Assembly (NCBI GenBank): GCA_030151105.1
Contig: JASLEN010000141.1
Span: forward strand, 1 to 10,199
Direction: 5' to 3'
Length of the DNA stretch: 10,199 nucleotides
Source of the DNA: Dysgonomonas sp.
GTDB taxonomy: Bacteria; Bacteroidota; Bacteroidia; Bacteroidales; Dysgonomonadaceae
The stretch's first letter is position 1, and each line of letters starts with the position of its first letter. Under the pieces are notes generated by a model. That model searched no databases. It was not told the origin of the DNA and was given only the letters and a program-made list of their open reading frames with translations. This document shows positions 1 to 4,520 of the stretch, piece after piece. The translations under genes and the position numbers were made by a program.

Positions 1-207
1 TTGCTTTTGACACAACCACTTATTTTCCATTGAAGAATAATGAGTCATCACCCAAGCAGCTTGATAAGCCACATCATCATCAGAATCAAAGAGAAGTGCA
101 TAAAGCATTTCCTTTTTCTCATCATCGCATTGCACCTCACTAATAATAGCGTGAATATCATCAATCCCAATACGTTTAGACAATTGTGCTTTGAGATTCA
201 CAATCAT
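1..207 (-). CDS. Unrecognised protein, N-terminal part, cut by left window edge
   Basis: An open frame of 69 codons runs from an ATG at 207-205 to the window edge without a stop. The start overlaps the stop of the MarR-type gene as ATGA (204-207), a classic translational coupling arrangement, which is the main support for this start and for the gene being real. The visible protein begins MIVNLKAQLSKRIGIDD and is helical in character, with an acidic run (DSDDD, residues 41-45) followed by VAYQAAWVMTHY. That helix-turn-helix rhythm resembles HEAT-like repeat proteins, but this is only an impression from one possible repeat. Function is not recognised. Being co-transcribed with the regulator, it may be its target or partner. 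Confidence 0.7.
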   Translation of the reverse strand, partial: MIVNLKAQLSKRIGIDDIHAIISEVQCDDEKKEMLYALLFDSDDDVAYQAAWVMTHYSSMENKWLCQKQ

Positions 208-662
208 TTCTCCAACGCATCCGAGACATTGCCAAACACAAGAGCCAAAACATTCCTCAAACGTTTCATTCCCTCCTCATCTATCCCTTCCAATGCAGCA
301 TCCATAGTCTCTCTCACTGCTTCCGTTGCATCTTCCTCAATAGAGCTGCCGAGTTCTGTGAGATGAATAAAATTGGAGCGACGATCAACTTTAGATGCCG
401 AACGATATACTAAATTTTGTTTTACTAAATTATCAATCAAACGAGTCATACTTGGCTTGTCTTTGAAGGTAGAATTGCACAACATTTGCTGCGTCACCCC
501 ATCCTCTTGCCACAGAAAAGCAAGCACAGTCCATTGCTCAGGTGTTATTTGTAAATTCCTTTTTCTAAAGTTTCTATAAAGCATTCGGTTGATTGCCATT
601 GAAACCTTGCCATTAATGATTGGGAAAATCAGTCTTAAATCTTCTACTTTATCCAGTTCCAT
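204..662 (-). CDS. MarR-family winged helix transcriptional regulator
   Basis: The 152-residue protein has the size and layout of MarR regulators: N- and C-terminal helices for dimerisation (about 5-35 and 105-150) around a winged helix-turn-helix. The sequence ITPEQWTVLAFLW (39-51) opens the DNA-binding domain, DKPSMTRLIDNLVKQ (68-82) fits the recognition helix, and DRRSNFIHLT (93-102) is the wing with the typical D-x-R start and following TELG. MarR proteins usually bind palindromes as dimers and are released by small ligands; the ligand here cannot be read. It is divergent from the rpsF operon with a 267-base shared control region, and its stop overlaps the start of the next gene by ATGA. 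No Shine-Dalgarno precedes the ATG. The family call is firm, the target unknown. Confidence 0.9.
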   Translation of the reverse strand: MELDKVEDLRLIFPIINGKVSMAINRMLYRNFRKRNLQITPEQWTVLAFLWQEDGVTQQMLCNSTFKDKPSMTRLIDNLVKQNLVYRSASKVDRRSNFIHLTELGSSIEEDATEAVRETMDAALEGIDEEGMKRLRNVLALVFGNVSDALEK

Positions 663-721
663 TGTTTTTTTATGATATATAATATTCTAGTGTGTAATTT
701 GTAGTTATATATTTTCGACAA

Positions 722-752
722 CAAAGATACTGAATTTAGTTGCAGGCGCAAT
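722..752 (-). promoter_or_regulatory. Probable promoter of the marR-type gene
   Basis: On the minus strand TATCTTTG (729-722) matches the Bacteroidota -7 element TAnnTTTG, and ATTG (752-749) lies 19 bases upstream as the -33 box. This gives a leader of about 50 bases before the ATG at 662. The leader holds AT-rich inverted arms ATATATAA (675-682) and TTATATAT (705-712) that could be an autoregulatory site, though such AT-only arms arise easily by chance. Confidence 0.65.
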
Positions 753-841
753 AGTTTTATTTTTAAGTTTAATATTTTCTAACTAAAGAGACTCATCTAT
801 TAGATTTTGAAAGCTCTATATTTTAAAAATCGGACTGCATT

Positions 842-873
842 ATTGCATTTTTGAATAAAAGTTTTTACCTTTG
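842..873 (+). promoter_or_regulatory. Probable promoter of the rpsF-rpsR-rplI operon
   Basis: TACCTTTG (866-873) is a perfect TAnnTTTG element and ATTG (842-845) sits 20 bases upstream in the -33 position. Transcription would start near 880, about 50 bases before rpsF. A second TTTG at 850-853 is too close to the -7 element to be the partner. Confidence 0.75.
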
Positions 874-877
874 CACG

Positions 878-895
878 CTCATTCTCAGAAATGAG
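878..895 (+). promoter_or_regulatory. Hairpin at the start of the rpsF leader
   Basis: CTCATT (878-883) pairs with AATGAG (890-895) around a six-base loop CTCAGA, right at the expected transcript start. rpsF leaders in many bacteria carry an RNA element bound by S6:S18 that gives feedback control. I do not see its conserved features clearly here, so this may be only a 5'-end stabilising hairpin. Confidence 0.35.
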
Positions 896-929
896 ATTTA
901 TGTTTAATAACAAATAAATTGTACTATTT

Positions 930-1289
930 ATGAACAATTATGAAGCTGTTTTCATTTTAACTCCCGTTTTGTCTGATGTTCAGACAAAGGAAGCAGTAGA
1001 GAAATTCAAAGCCGTGATTGAAGCTGATGGCGAATCAAAGGTTGTGAATGAGGAGAACTGGGGACTTCGCAAACTAGCGTACCCAATTCAAAAAAAATCT
1101 ACTGGTTTTTATGCAATGATAGAGTTCAAAGCAAATCCTAATGTGATTGCAACTCTAGAAACTCAATTCCGTCGTGACGAGCGTGTTATTCGTTTCTTGA
1201 CTTTCCGTCAAGACAAATATGCACACGAGTATGCAGAAAAGAGAAGAAAATTAAAATCGTCTAAAAAAGAAGAAGTAAAGGAGAACTAA
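930..1289 (+). CDS. rpsF: 30S ribosomal protein bS6
   Basis: The 119-residue product is bS6, which pairs with bS18 on the platform of the small ribosomal subunit. The start MNNYEAVFILTP, the central NEENWGLRKLAYPIQKKSTGFYA (40-62, Trp-Gly and Lys-Leu-Ala-Tyr typical of the family) and the RRDERVIRFLT segment (81-91) are characteristic. The last 20 residues are a charged Lys/Glu-rich tail, as often seen in bS6. The gene opens the rpsF-rpsR-rplI operon, three bases upstream of rpsR. The ATG has no Shine-Dalgarno sequence but sits in an A/T-rich, G-poor stretch, as is usual for Bacteroidota. An A8 run at 1090-1097 lies in the reading frame (Gln-Lys-Lys). The identification is certain. Confidence 0.98.
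   Translation: MNNYEAVFILTPVLSDVQTKEAVEKFKAVIEADGESKVVNEENWGLRKLAYPIQKKSTGFYAMIEFKANPNVIATLETQFRRDERVIRFLTFRQDKYAHEYAEKRRKLKSSKKEEVKEN
1278..1283 (+). promoter_or_regulatory. Shine-Dalgarno sequence of rpsR
   Basis: AAGGAG lies nine bases before the rpsR ATG and inside the last codons of rpsF. Shine-Dalgarno sequences are uncommon in this phylum and rpsF itself has none, so its presence before the gene for bS18 is notable. Confidence 0.75.
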
Positions 1290-1292
1290 ATC

Positions 1293-1559
1293 ATGGCACA
1301 AAAATCAGAAATTAGATATTTAACACCGCCTTCGGTAGATGTAACAAAGAAAAAATATTGCCGTTTCAAAAAAAGCGGAATCAAATACATCGACTATAAA
1401 GATCCTGAGTTCTTGAAAAAATTCTTGAACGAGCAAGGAAAAATTCTTCCTCGTCGTATTACAGGAACATCATTAAAATTTCAACGTCGTGTTGCACAAG
1501 CAGTTAAGAGAGCTCGCCACTTGGCATTGCTTCCTTACGTAACTGACATGATGAAATAA
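1293..1559 (+). CDS. rpsR: 30S ribosomal protein bS18
   Basis: The 88-residue product is bS18, partner of bS6 on the 30S platform. The family core is clear: YCRFKKSGIKYIDYKD (22-37), then FLNEQGKILPRRITGTSLKFQRRV (44-67), with the near-invariant G-K-I-x-P-R-R-x-T-G signature, and the basic helix AVKRARHLALLPY ending the protein. Length matches the family. It follows rpsF by three bases and precedes rplI by 18. The ATG is chosen because it follows the AAGGAG at 1278-1283. In Bacteroidota ribosomes bS18, together with bS6 and bS21, is reported to help sequester the 16S rRNA 3' tail, which makes the Shine-Dalgarno before this gene of interest. Confidence 0.98.
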   Translation: MAQKSEIRYLTPPSVDVTKKKYCRFKKSGIKYIDYKDPEFLKKFLNEQGKILPRRITGTSLKFQRRVAQAVKRARHLALLPYVTDMMK

Positions 1560-1563
1560 TAAA

Positions 1564-1570
1564 AAGGAGG
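1564..1570 (+). promoter_or_regulatory. Full-length Shine-Dalgarno sequence of rplI
   Basis: AAGGAGG is a complete match to the anti-Shine-Dalgarno core and is spaced seven bases from the rplI ATG, in the 18-base gap after rpsR. It is the strongest ribosome binding site in the window. Confidence 0.8.
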
Positions 1571-1577
1571 AAATAAA

Positions 1578-2018
1578 ATGCAAGTAATATTAAAAGAAGA
1601 TATCATTAACTTGGGATACAAAGATGAGATTGTAACAGTAAAAGACGGTTACGGTCGCAACTTTCTACTTCCTCAAGGAAAAGCTATCATAGCAACAGAG
1701 TCTGCAAAGAAAATTGTAGCAGAAAATCTTAAACAACGTGCTCACAAACTAGCACAAATTAAGAAAGATGCTGAAGCATTGGCTGCAAAACTAGAAGGAG
1801 TTTCAGTAACAATTGGAGCAAAAACAAGTTCTACAGGAACTATTTTTGGTTCAGTTACTAACATCCAAGTAGCAGAAGAATTGGAAAAACAAGGTCATGT
1901 AATTGACAGACGTCTTATCACTGTAAAAGGTGTGAAAGAAGTTGGAAAATATACAGCTACTGTAAAACTTCACAAAGAAGTTACTGTAGAATTACCTTTC
2001 GAAGTAGTTTCTGAATAA
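1578..2018 (+). CDS. rplI: 50S ribosomal protein bL9
   Basis: The 146-residue product is bL9, the elongated protein at the base of the L1 stalk that influences frame maintenance. The N-terminal domain MQVILKEDIINLGYKDEIVTVKDGYGRNFLLPQGKA (1-36) carries the L9 signature with GYGRNFLLP-x-G-x-A; this is followed by the long connecting helix (about 40-75, AAKKIV-type, Lys/Ala/Glu-rich) and the C-terminal domain with GTIFGSVTNIQVAEEL and the closing KLHKEVTVELPFEV. Length is normal for the family (about 148). It is the last gene of the operon, with a full AAGGAGG ahead of the ATG and a strong terminator 23 bases after the stop. The identification is certain. Confidence 0.98.
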   Translation: MQVILKEDIINLGYKDEIVTVKDGYGRNFLLPQGKAIIATESAKKIVAENLKQRAHKLAQIKKDAEALAAKLEGVSVTIGAKTSSTGTIFGSVTNIQVAEELEKQGHVIDRRLITVKGVKEVGKYTATVKLHKEVTVELPFEVVSE

Positions 2019-2041
2019 GAATACAACTTCTAGAATATAAA

Positions 2042-2078
2042 AAGAGCAATACATTGATTTGTATTGCTCTTCTTTTTT
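2042..2078. terminator. Rho-independent terminator after rplI
   Basis: A perfect 12-base-pair stem (2042-2053 with 2060-2071) with a six-base loop is followed by C and T6. An A run just before the stem means it could also stop transcripts coming from the other side. It ends the ribosomal protein operon and isolates it from the paralog array. Confidence 0.92.
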
Positions 2079-2174
2079 ACTTTCATCAAACAAAACAACT
2101 ACAGAACAAACACGATCTTGTAACAAAAAAGCCCCACTAACAGTCTTAACACTTAGAGCTTTCAAAATCAATAG

Positions 2175-2197
2175 CTATTAAGTCAAGCACTTAATAG
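2175..2197. repeat. Perfect inverted repeat, operator-like, upstream of first paralog
   Basis: CTATTAAGT (2175-2183) and ACTTAATAG (2189-2197) are exact reverse complements separated by five bases. There is no T run after it and no gene upstream still needing a terminator, because the rplI terminator is at 2042-2078. It lies about 45 bases before the presumed promoter of the first paralog, so a regulator binding site is more likely than a terminator. Confidence 0.6.
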
Positions 2198-2206
2198 TAT
2201 AAACTC

Positions 2207-2240
2207 AGCAATAATATTCTGTGCTAAAAATTTTATTGCT
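2207..2240. repeat. Second inverted repeat, touching the presumed -7 element
   Basis: AGCAATAA (2207-2214) and TTATTGCT (2233-2240) are exact reverse complements separated by 18 bases. The right arm ends on the first base of TATATTTA (2240-2247). An operator overlapping the promoter is one reading; chance is possible in such AT-rich DNA. Confidence 0.4.
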
Positions 2241-2247
2241 ATATTTA
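2218..2247 (+). promoter_or_regulatory. Weak candidate promoter of the first paralog
   Basis: TATATTTA (2240-2247) matches TAnnTTTG in all but the last base, and TCTG (2218-2221) lies 18 bases upstream as a poor -33 box. The resulting leader would be about 50 bases long. A weak core next to inverted repeats would fit a regulated promoter, but this is inference. Confidence 0.4.
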
Positions 2248-2304
2248 TGATAAGCAGAAACATTACATAAACAAATTCCATAACTAAAGAAAAGAGAAAA
2301 AATC

Positions 2305-2853
2305 ATGAAAAGAATACTATTTTCCCTCTTTGCATTATTTGCCACTATAGCCATATCGGCTCAAGTATCAGTTTATGAATTTAAAGATGATAAATCATAC
2401 TGTACTTTCGAAATCGACTCACAATTAGCTCCTGACTCTGTACAAATAAAAGGAACATACCGAGCATATCAATATTATGACATTCCTTTCTTTGAGATGA
2501 CCTTTGTGCTACACAGCTACCCTGGCGAAAATGGGAAAAACATCATCGCTATTACTCCCGACTTCTATTATCACTCATTCAGAGCACAATTAATTGGTCA
2601 ACGTGAACCAATGAATCCCAAACAGTACCAACTGAAGTTTGAATGGGATGGCAACACCATCACTGACATAACACCAGAGGAAGACAAAAAACAAATTTTC
2701 AAGAAATCAGTATTCACAGAAAAGAAAACGATAAATTTCACCCAATTTCCTGGTACATTTACCAAAGTAAAATCGGTGGAGTGGAAAAAATTCCCCAAAG
2801 ATTTAAGAAAAAATCTACAAGACAAAGACAAAGTATTAGGACGTAAATATTAA
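2305..2853 (+). CDS. Exported protein of unknown function, tandem paralog 1
   Basis: This 182-residue protein belongs to a family I do not recognise and is the first of three tandem relatives. Residues 1-19 form a signal peptide (Lys-Arg start, hydrophobic core, ISA at the cleavage site), giving a mature protein that begins with Gln20, as expected from the Bacteroidota rule for signal peptidase I substrates. No lipobox cysteine is present, so a soluble periplasmic or secreted protein is likely. Shared blocks with the other two are KSYCTFEID (30-38), GTYRA (50-54), IPFFEMTF (60-67), a GENGK turn (74-78), ITPDFYY (83-89), INFTQFP (143-149) and a basic C-terminal helix KKFPKDLRKNLQ (161-172). 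The alternation of hydrophobic residues suggests a beta-rich core. Cys33 is the only cysteine in the mature chain. Confidence 0.85.
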   Translation: MKRILFSLFALFATIAISAQVSVYEFKDDKSYCTFEIDSQLAPDSVQIKGTYRAYQYYDIPFFEMTFVLHSYPGENGKNIIAITPDFYYHSFRAQLIGQREPMNPKQYQLKFEWDGNTITDITPEEDKKQIFKKSVFTEKKTINFTQFPGTFTKVKSVEWKKFPKDLRKNLQDKDKVLGRKY

Positions 2854-2877
2854 GGCTAGTCCGTTCATATACAATAC

Positions 2878-2923
2878 ATCCTCTATGCACTATTGCCGAT
2901 CTACAGGAGGTAGCATAGAGGAT
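2878..2923. terminator. Long stem-loop between paralogs 1 and 2, possible terminator
   Basis: ATCCTCTATGC (2878-2888) and GCATAGAGGAT (2913-2923) form a perfect 11-base-pair stem with a 24-base loop, 25 bases after the stop of paralog 1. It lacks a T run, so termination is uncertain. A second small hairpin, AACTAT (2925-2930) with ATAGTT (2935-2940), follows at once. A further pairing, CTAC (2901-2904) with GTAG (2910-2913), competes at the base of the loop. Confidence 0.5.
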
Positions 2924-2937
2924 TAACTATGATTATA

Positions 2938-2970
2938 GTTGTTTAAAAACATATTTTTCTATTATATTTG
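2938..2970 (+). promoter_or_regulatory. Probable promoter of paralogs 2 and 3
   Basis: TATATTTG (2963-2970) is a perfect TAnnTTTG element with GTTG (2938-2941) 21 bases upstream. Transcription near 2977 would give an unusually long leader of about 150 bases before the start codon at 3127. Confidence 0.65.
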
Positions 2971-2994
2971 CAGCTCGAAATTAATAGTAAAACT

Positions 2995-3071
2995 TGATAG
3001 TTTACTTTCACCATCAGATGAGATGTTTGAGTGAGGGATCCAAAAACTTAATTTGTAATTAAGAACTATCA
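2995..3071 (+). promoter_or_regulatory. Structured 5' leader of paralog 2
   Basis: Inside the long leader TGATAGTT (2995-3002) pairs with AACTATCA (3064-3071). Immediately inside the closing strand lies a tight hairpin, CTTAATT (3047-3053) with AATTAAG (3057-3063) and a three-base loop TGT. A smaller pairing, TCAC (3008-3011) with GTGA (3031-3034), is also possible. This multi-branched arrangement could be a regulatory RNA, but I recognise no known riboswitch class. Confidence 0.35.
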
Positions 3072-3126
3072 GTCAATTAATTCGTTATAGATTTTATAAA
3101 ACAAAAACTCAACAATTACAACAAAG

Positions 3127-3684
3127 ATGAAAAAGATGATATTTACGCTGCTTGTCGTATTTATGTCTCAAGCACTTACAGCTCAAACACAAGTATTTCA
3201 ATTTGAAGATGGTAAAAACTATTGTACTATAGAGATAGACACCACTTCTCTTAGTTCTGTCAATTTAGGCACATTTAGAGCTGTAGAATTAATGGATGTA
3301 CCATATTACGAAATGGCATTTACTCCTCAATTTGAGCATGGAGAGAACGGAGAAAAATATCTAATCATTACACCAGCATGGCACTACTTTGCCTACCTTG
3401 CCAAAATATATGGAGAGATAGAGAATGCGGATGCAAATGATCCTAAATTTAGACTAAAGTATGAGTTCAATGAAGATGAATCAGTTTTAACACTTAAAAC
3501 TTCGGAAGAAGAAAAACGAGTTATGCTGCATCGTTCTAGCTTTTCTAAAAAGAAACATATCAATTTCACAGGTTTCCCAACAACAATGACAAAAGTAGAT
3601 AAAATAGATATTGAGAAGTTTCCAAAAGATCTGAGAAAAGATCTCAAAAAGCGGATAGACAAAATTAAAAGTAGGCTCAAGTAA
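3127..3684 (+). CDS. Exported protein of unknown function, tandem paralog 2
   Basis: This 185-residue protein is the closest relative of paralog 1. The signal peptide spans residues 1-19 (LTA before the cut) and the mature protein starts at Gln20. Shared blocks are KNYCTIEID (30-38), GTFRA (48-52), VPYYEMAF (58-65), GENGEKY (72-78), IITPAWHY (80-87), INFTGFPTTMTKV (145-157) and KFPKDLRKDLKKRID (164-178). The block KFPKDLRK is identical in paralog 1, yet four of its eight codons differ, so the duplication is old and the protein sequence is held by selection. Cys33 is conserved with paralog 1 and unpaired. The C-terminal 25 residues form a strongly basic amphipathic helix. Function is unknown. 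The next paralog starts 77 bases on with no clear terminator between, suggesting co-transcription. Confidence 0.87.
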   Translation: MKKMIFTLLVVFMSQALTAQTQVFQFEDGKNYCTIEIDTTSLSSVNLGTFRAVELMDVPYYEMAFTPQFEHGENGEKYLIITPAWHYFAYLAKIYGEIENADANDPKFRLKYEFNEDESVLTLKTSEEEKRVMLHRSSFSKKKHINFTGFPTTMTKVDKIDIEKFPKDLRKDLKKRIDKIKSRLK

Positions 3685-3761
3685 GAACTACTTACCAAGC
3701 ATAAAAAAGAGGTTATAGCTATATAAAAAGCTAAAGCTTCCACACCTAACAAACAACGATA

Positions 3762-4346
3762 ATGAAAACTTTTTTACTAAGAACGCTATTGATTAGCGTT
3801 ACTTCAATTTTTCTGGCTCCCAACCTTAGCTATGCACAAAAGAAGGTTTACACCTATGGCAAAGGTAAAGAATACTTTACGATAGAACTAGAGACTACAA
3901 AACCTAAGACTTGGGGCACATACAGAACTCTAAACCATCACAGCATTCCGTATTTTGATATGACTTTCATATCAGAACAATCGCAAGCACCCAATGGTGA
4001 TCTTATAATGACACTTGTTCCTACATTTTACGGATATGCCTATCATAACAAAGTACAAGGCATACCTGATACACTAAACACGAGAGTACAACATATCAAG
4101 TTTCACCTTAGGATAAAGGATGAAGGAAAAACTTTAGAGTTCATTGAGCCCGATTCACTAACAAGAGCCCATTTTAATAAAGTATCATCCTTCGACAAAA
4201 AAGATGAAGTAGATATTACCTATTTCCCACCTAGCTTCAAGCTAAATAAAAAGCCTAAATGGAAGAAATTTTCACTCGGGTTAAGAAATTCTTTGGCGGC
4301 TAGACTAAAAGATCATCAAAGAAAGACCATCCGCTACGACGATTGA
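3762..4346 (+). CDS. Exported protein of unknown function, tandem paralog 3 (divergent)
   Basis: This 194-residue protein is the most divergent of the three. Residues 1-25 form a signal peptide ending SYA, with Gln26 as the predicted mature N-terminus. It keeps the family blocks KEYFTIELE (36-44), GTYRT (52-56), IPYFDMTF (62-69), PNG (77-79), VPTFYGYAY (86-94), DITYFP (151-156) and a C-terminal KKFSLGLRNSL (168-178) corresponding to KFPKDLRKxL in the others. The cysteine shared by paralogs 1 and 2 is a phenylalanine here (Phe39). The mature protein has no cysteine. The basic C-terminus is retained. It probably shares the transcript of paralog 2. No convincing terminator separates it from zwf, 174 bases downstream; only a weak AT hairpin, GTTAAA (4383-4388) with TTTAAC (4398-4403), is seen. 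Function is unknown. Confidence 0.85.
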   Translation: MKTFLLRTLLISVTSIFLAPNLSYAQKKVYTYGKGKEYFTIELETTKPKTWGTYRTLNHHSIPYFDMTFISEQSQAPNGDLIMTLVPTFYGYAYHNKVQGIPDTLNTRVQHIKFHLRIKDEGKTLEFIEPDSLTRAHFNKVSSFDKKDEVDITYFPPSFKLNKKPKWKKFSLGLRNSLAARLKDHQRKTIRYDD

Positions 4347-4405
4347 TAAATGAAATAATGGAAGGCTATAAAACATTCTATCGTTAAATCTTTATATTTT
4401 AACAA

Positions 4406-4437
4406 GGAAATCAACTTTCATAGTGGAAATCAGCTTT
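4406..4437. repeat. Two 13-base direct repeats upstream of zwf
   Basis: GGAAATCAACTTT (4406-4418) and GGAAATCAGCTTT (4425-4437) match at 12 of 13 positions with a 19-base period, a little under two helical turns. They end five bases before a TTTG box (4442-4445), where an activator would be expected to bind. Confidence 0.6.
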
Positions 4438-4441
4438 ATTT

Positions 4442-4506
4442 TTTGTATTTTCGTTATATTATATTTTATATAACACCTCGTGAGTTATAAATGATATTTA
4501 TATAAC
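4442..4506 (+). promoter_or_regulatory. Tentative zwf promoter and repeat-containing leader
   Basis: TTTG (4442-4445) may be the -33 box, and TATATTTT (4460-4467) is the nearest -7-like element, but the 14-base spacing is too short, so the exact promoter is unsettled. The same region contains TTTATATAAC twice (4465-4474 and 4497-4506), with the reverse element GTTATA (4484-4489) between; the first copy and GTTATA form an inverted repeat around a nine-base centre. These could be operators or leader structure. Confidence 0.35.
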
Positions 4507-4520
4507 AAAAATAGAGTTAG

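Noticed and set aside
40..579. Plus-strand open frames opposite the marR-type gene and its partner
   Set aside because: They are antisense shadows of well-supported minus-strand genes, with low-complexity or Ser/Ile-rich products.
900..917. Five-codon upstream frame (MFNNK) in the rpsF leader
   Set aside because: Very short AT-rich frames arise by chance; there is no ribosome binding signal or sign of an attenuator around it.
1090..1097. A8 run in rpsF as a programmed frameshift site
   Set aside because: The frame is intact and Lys codons in AT-rich DNA explain the run; no alternative-frame product of note follows.
3018..3062. Fourteen-codon frame in the leader of paralog 2
   Set aside because: No initiation signal, composition looks non-coding, and it overlaps the predicted hairpins.
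2305..4346. Paralogs as GLPGLI-family or lipoprotein genes
   Set aside because: No GLPG[LI] motif is present and no cysteine follows the signal peptide, so neither label is supported.
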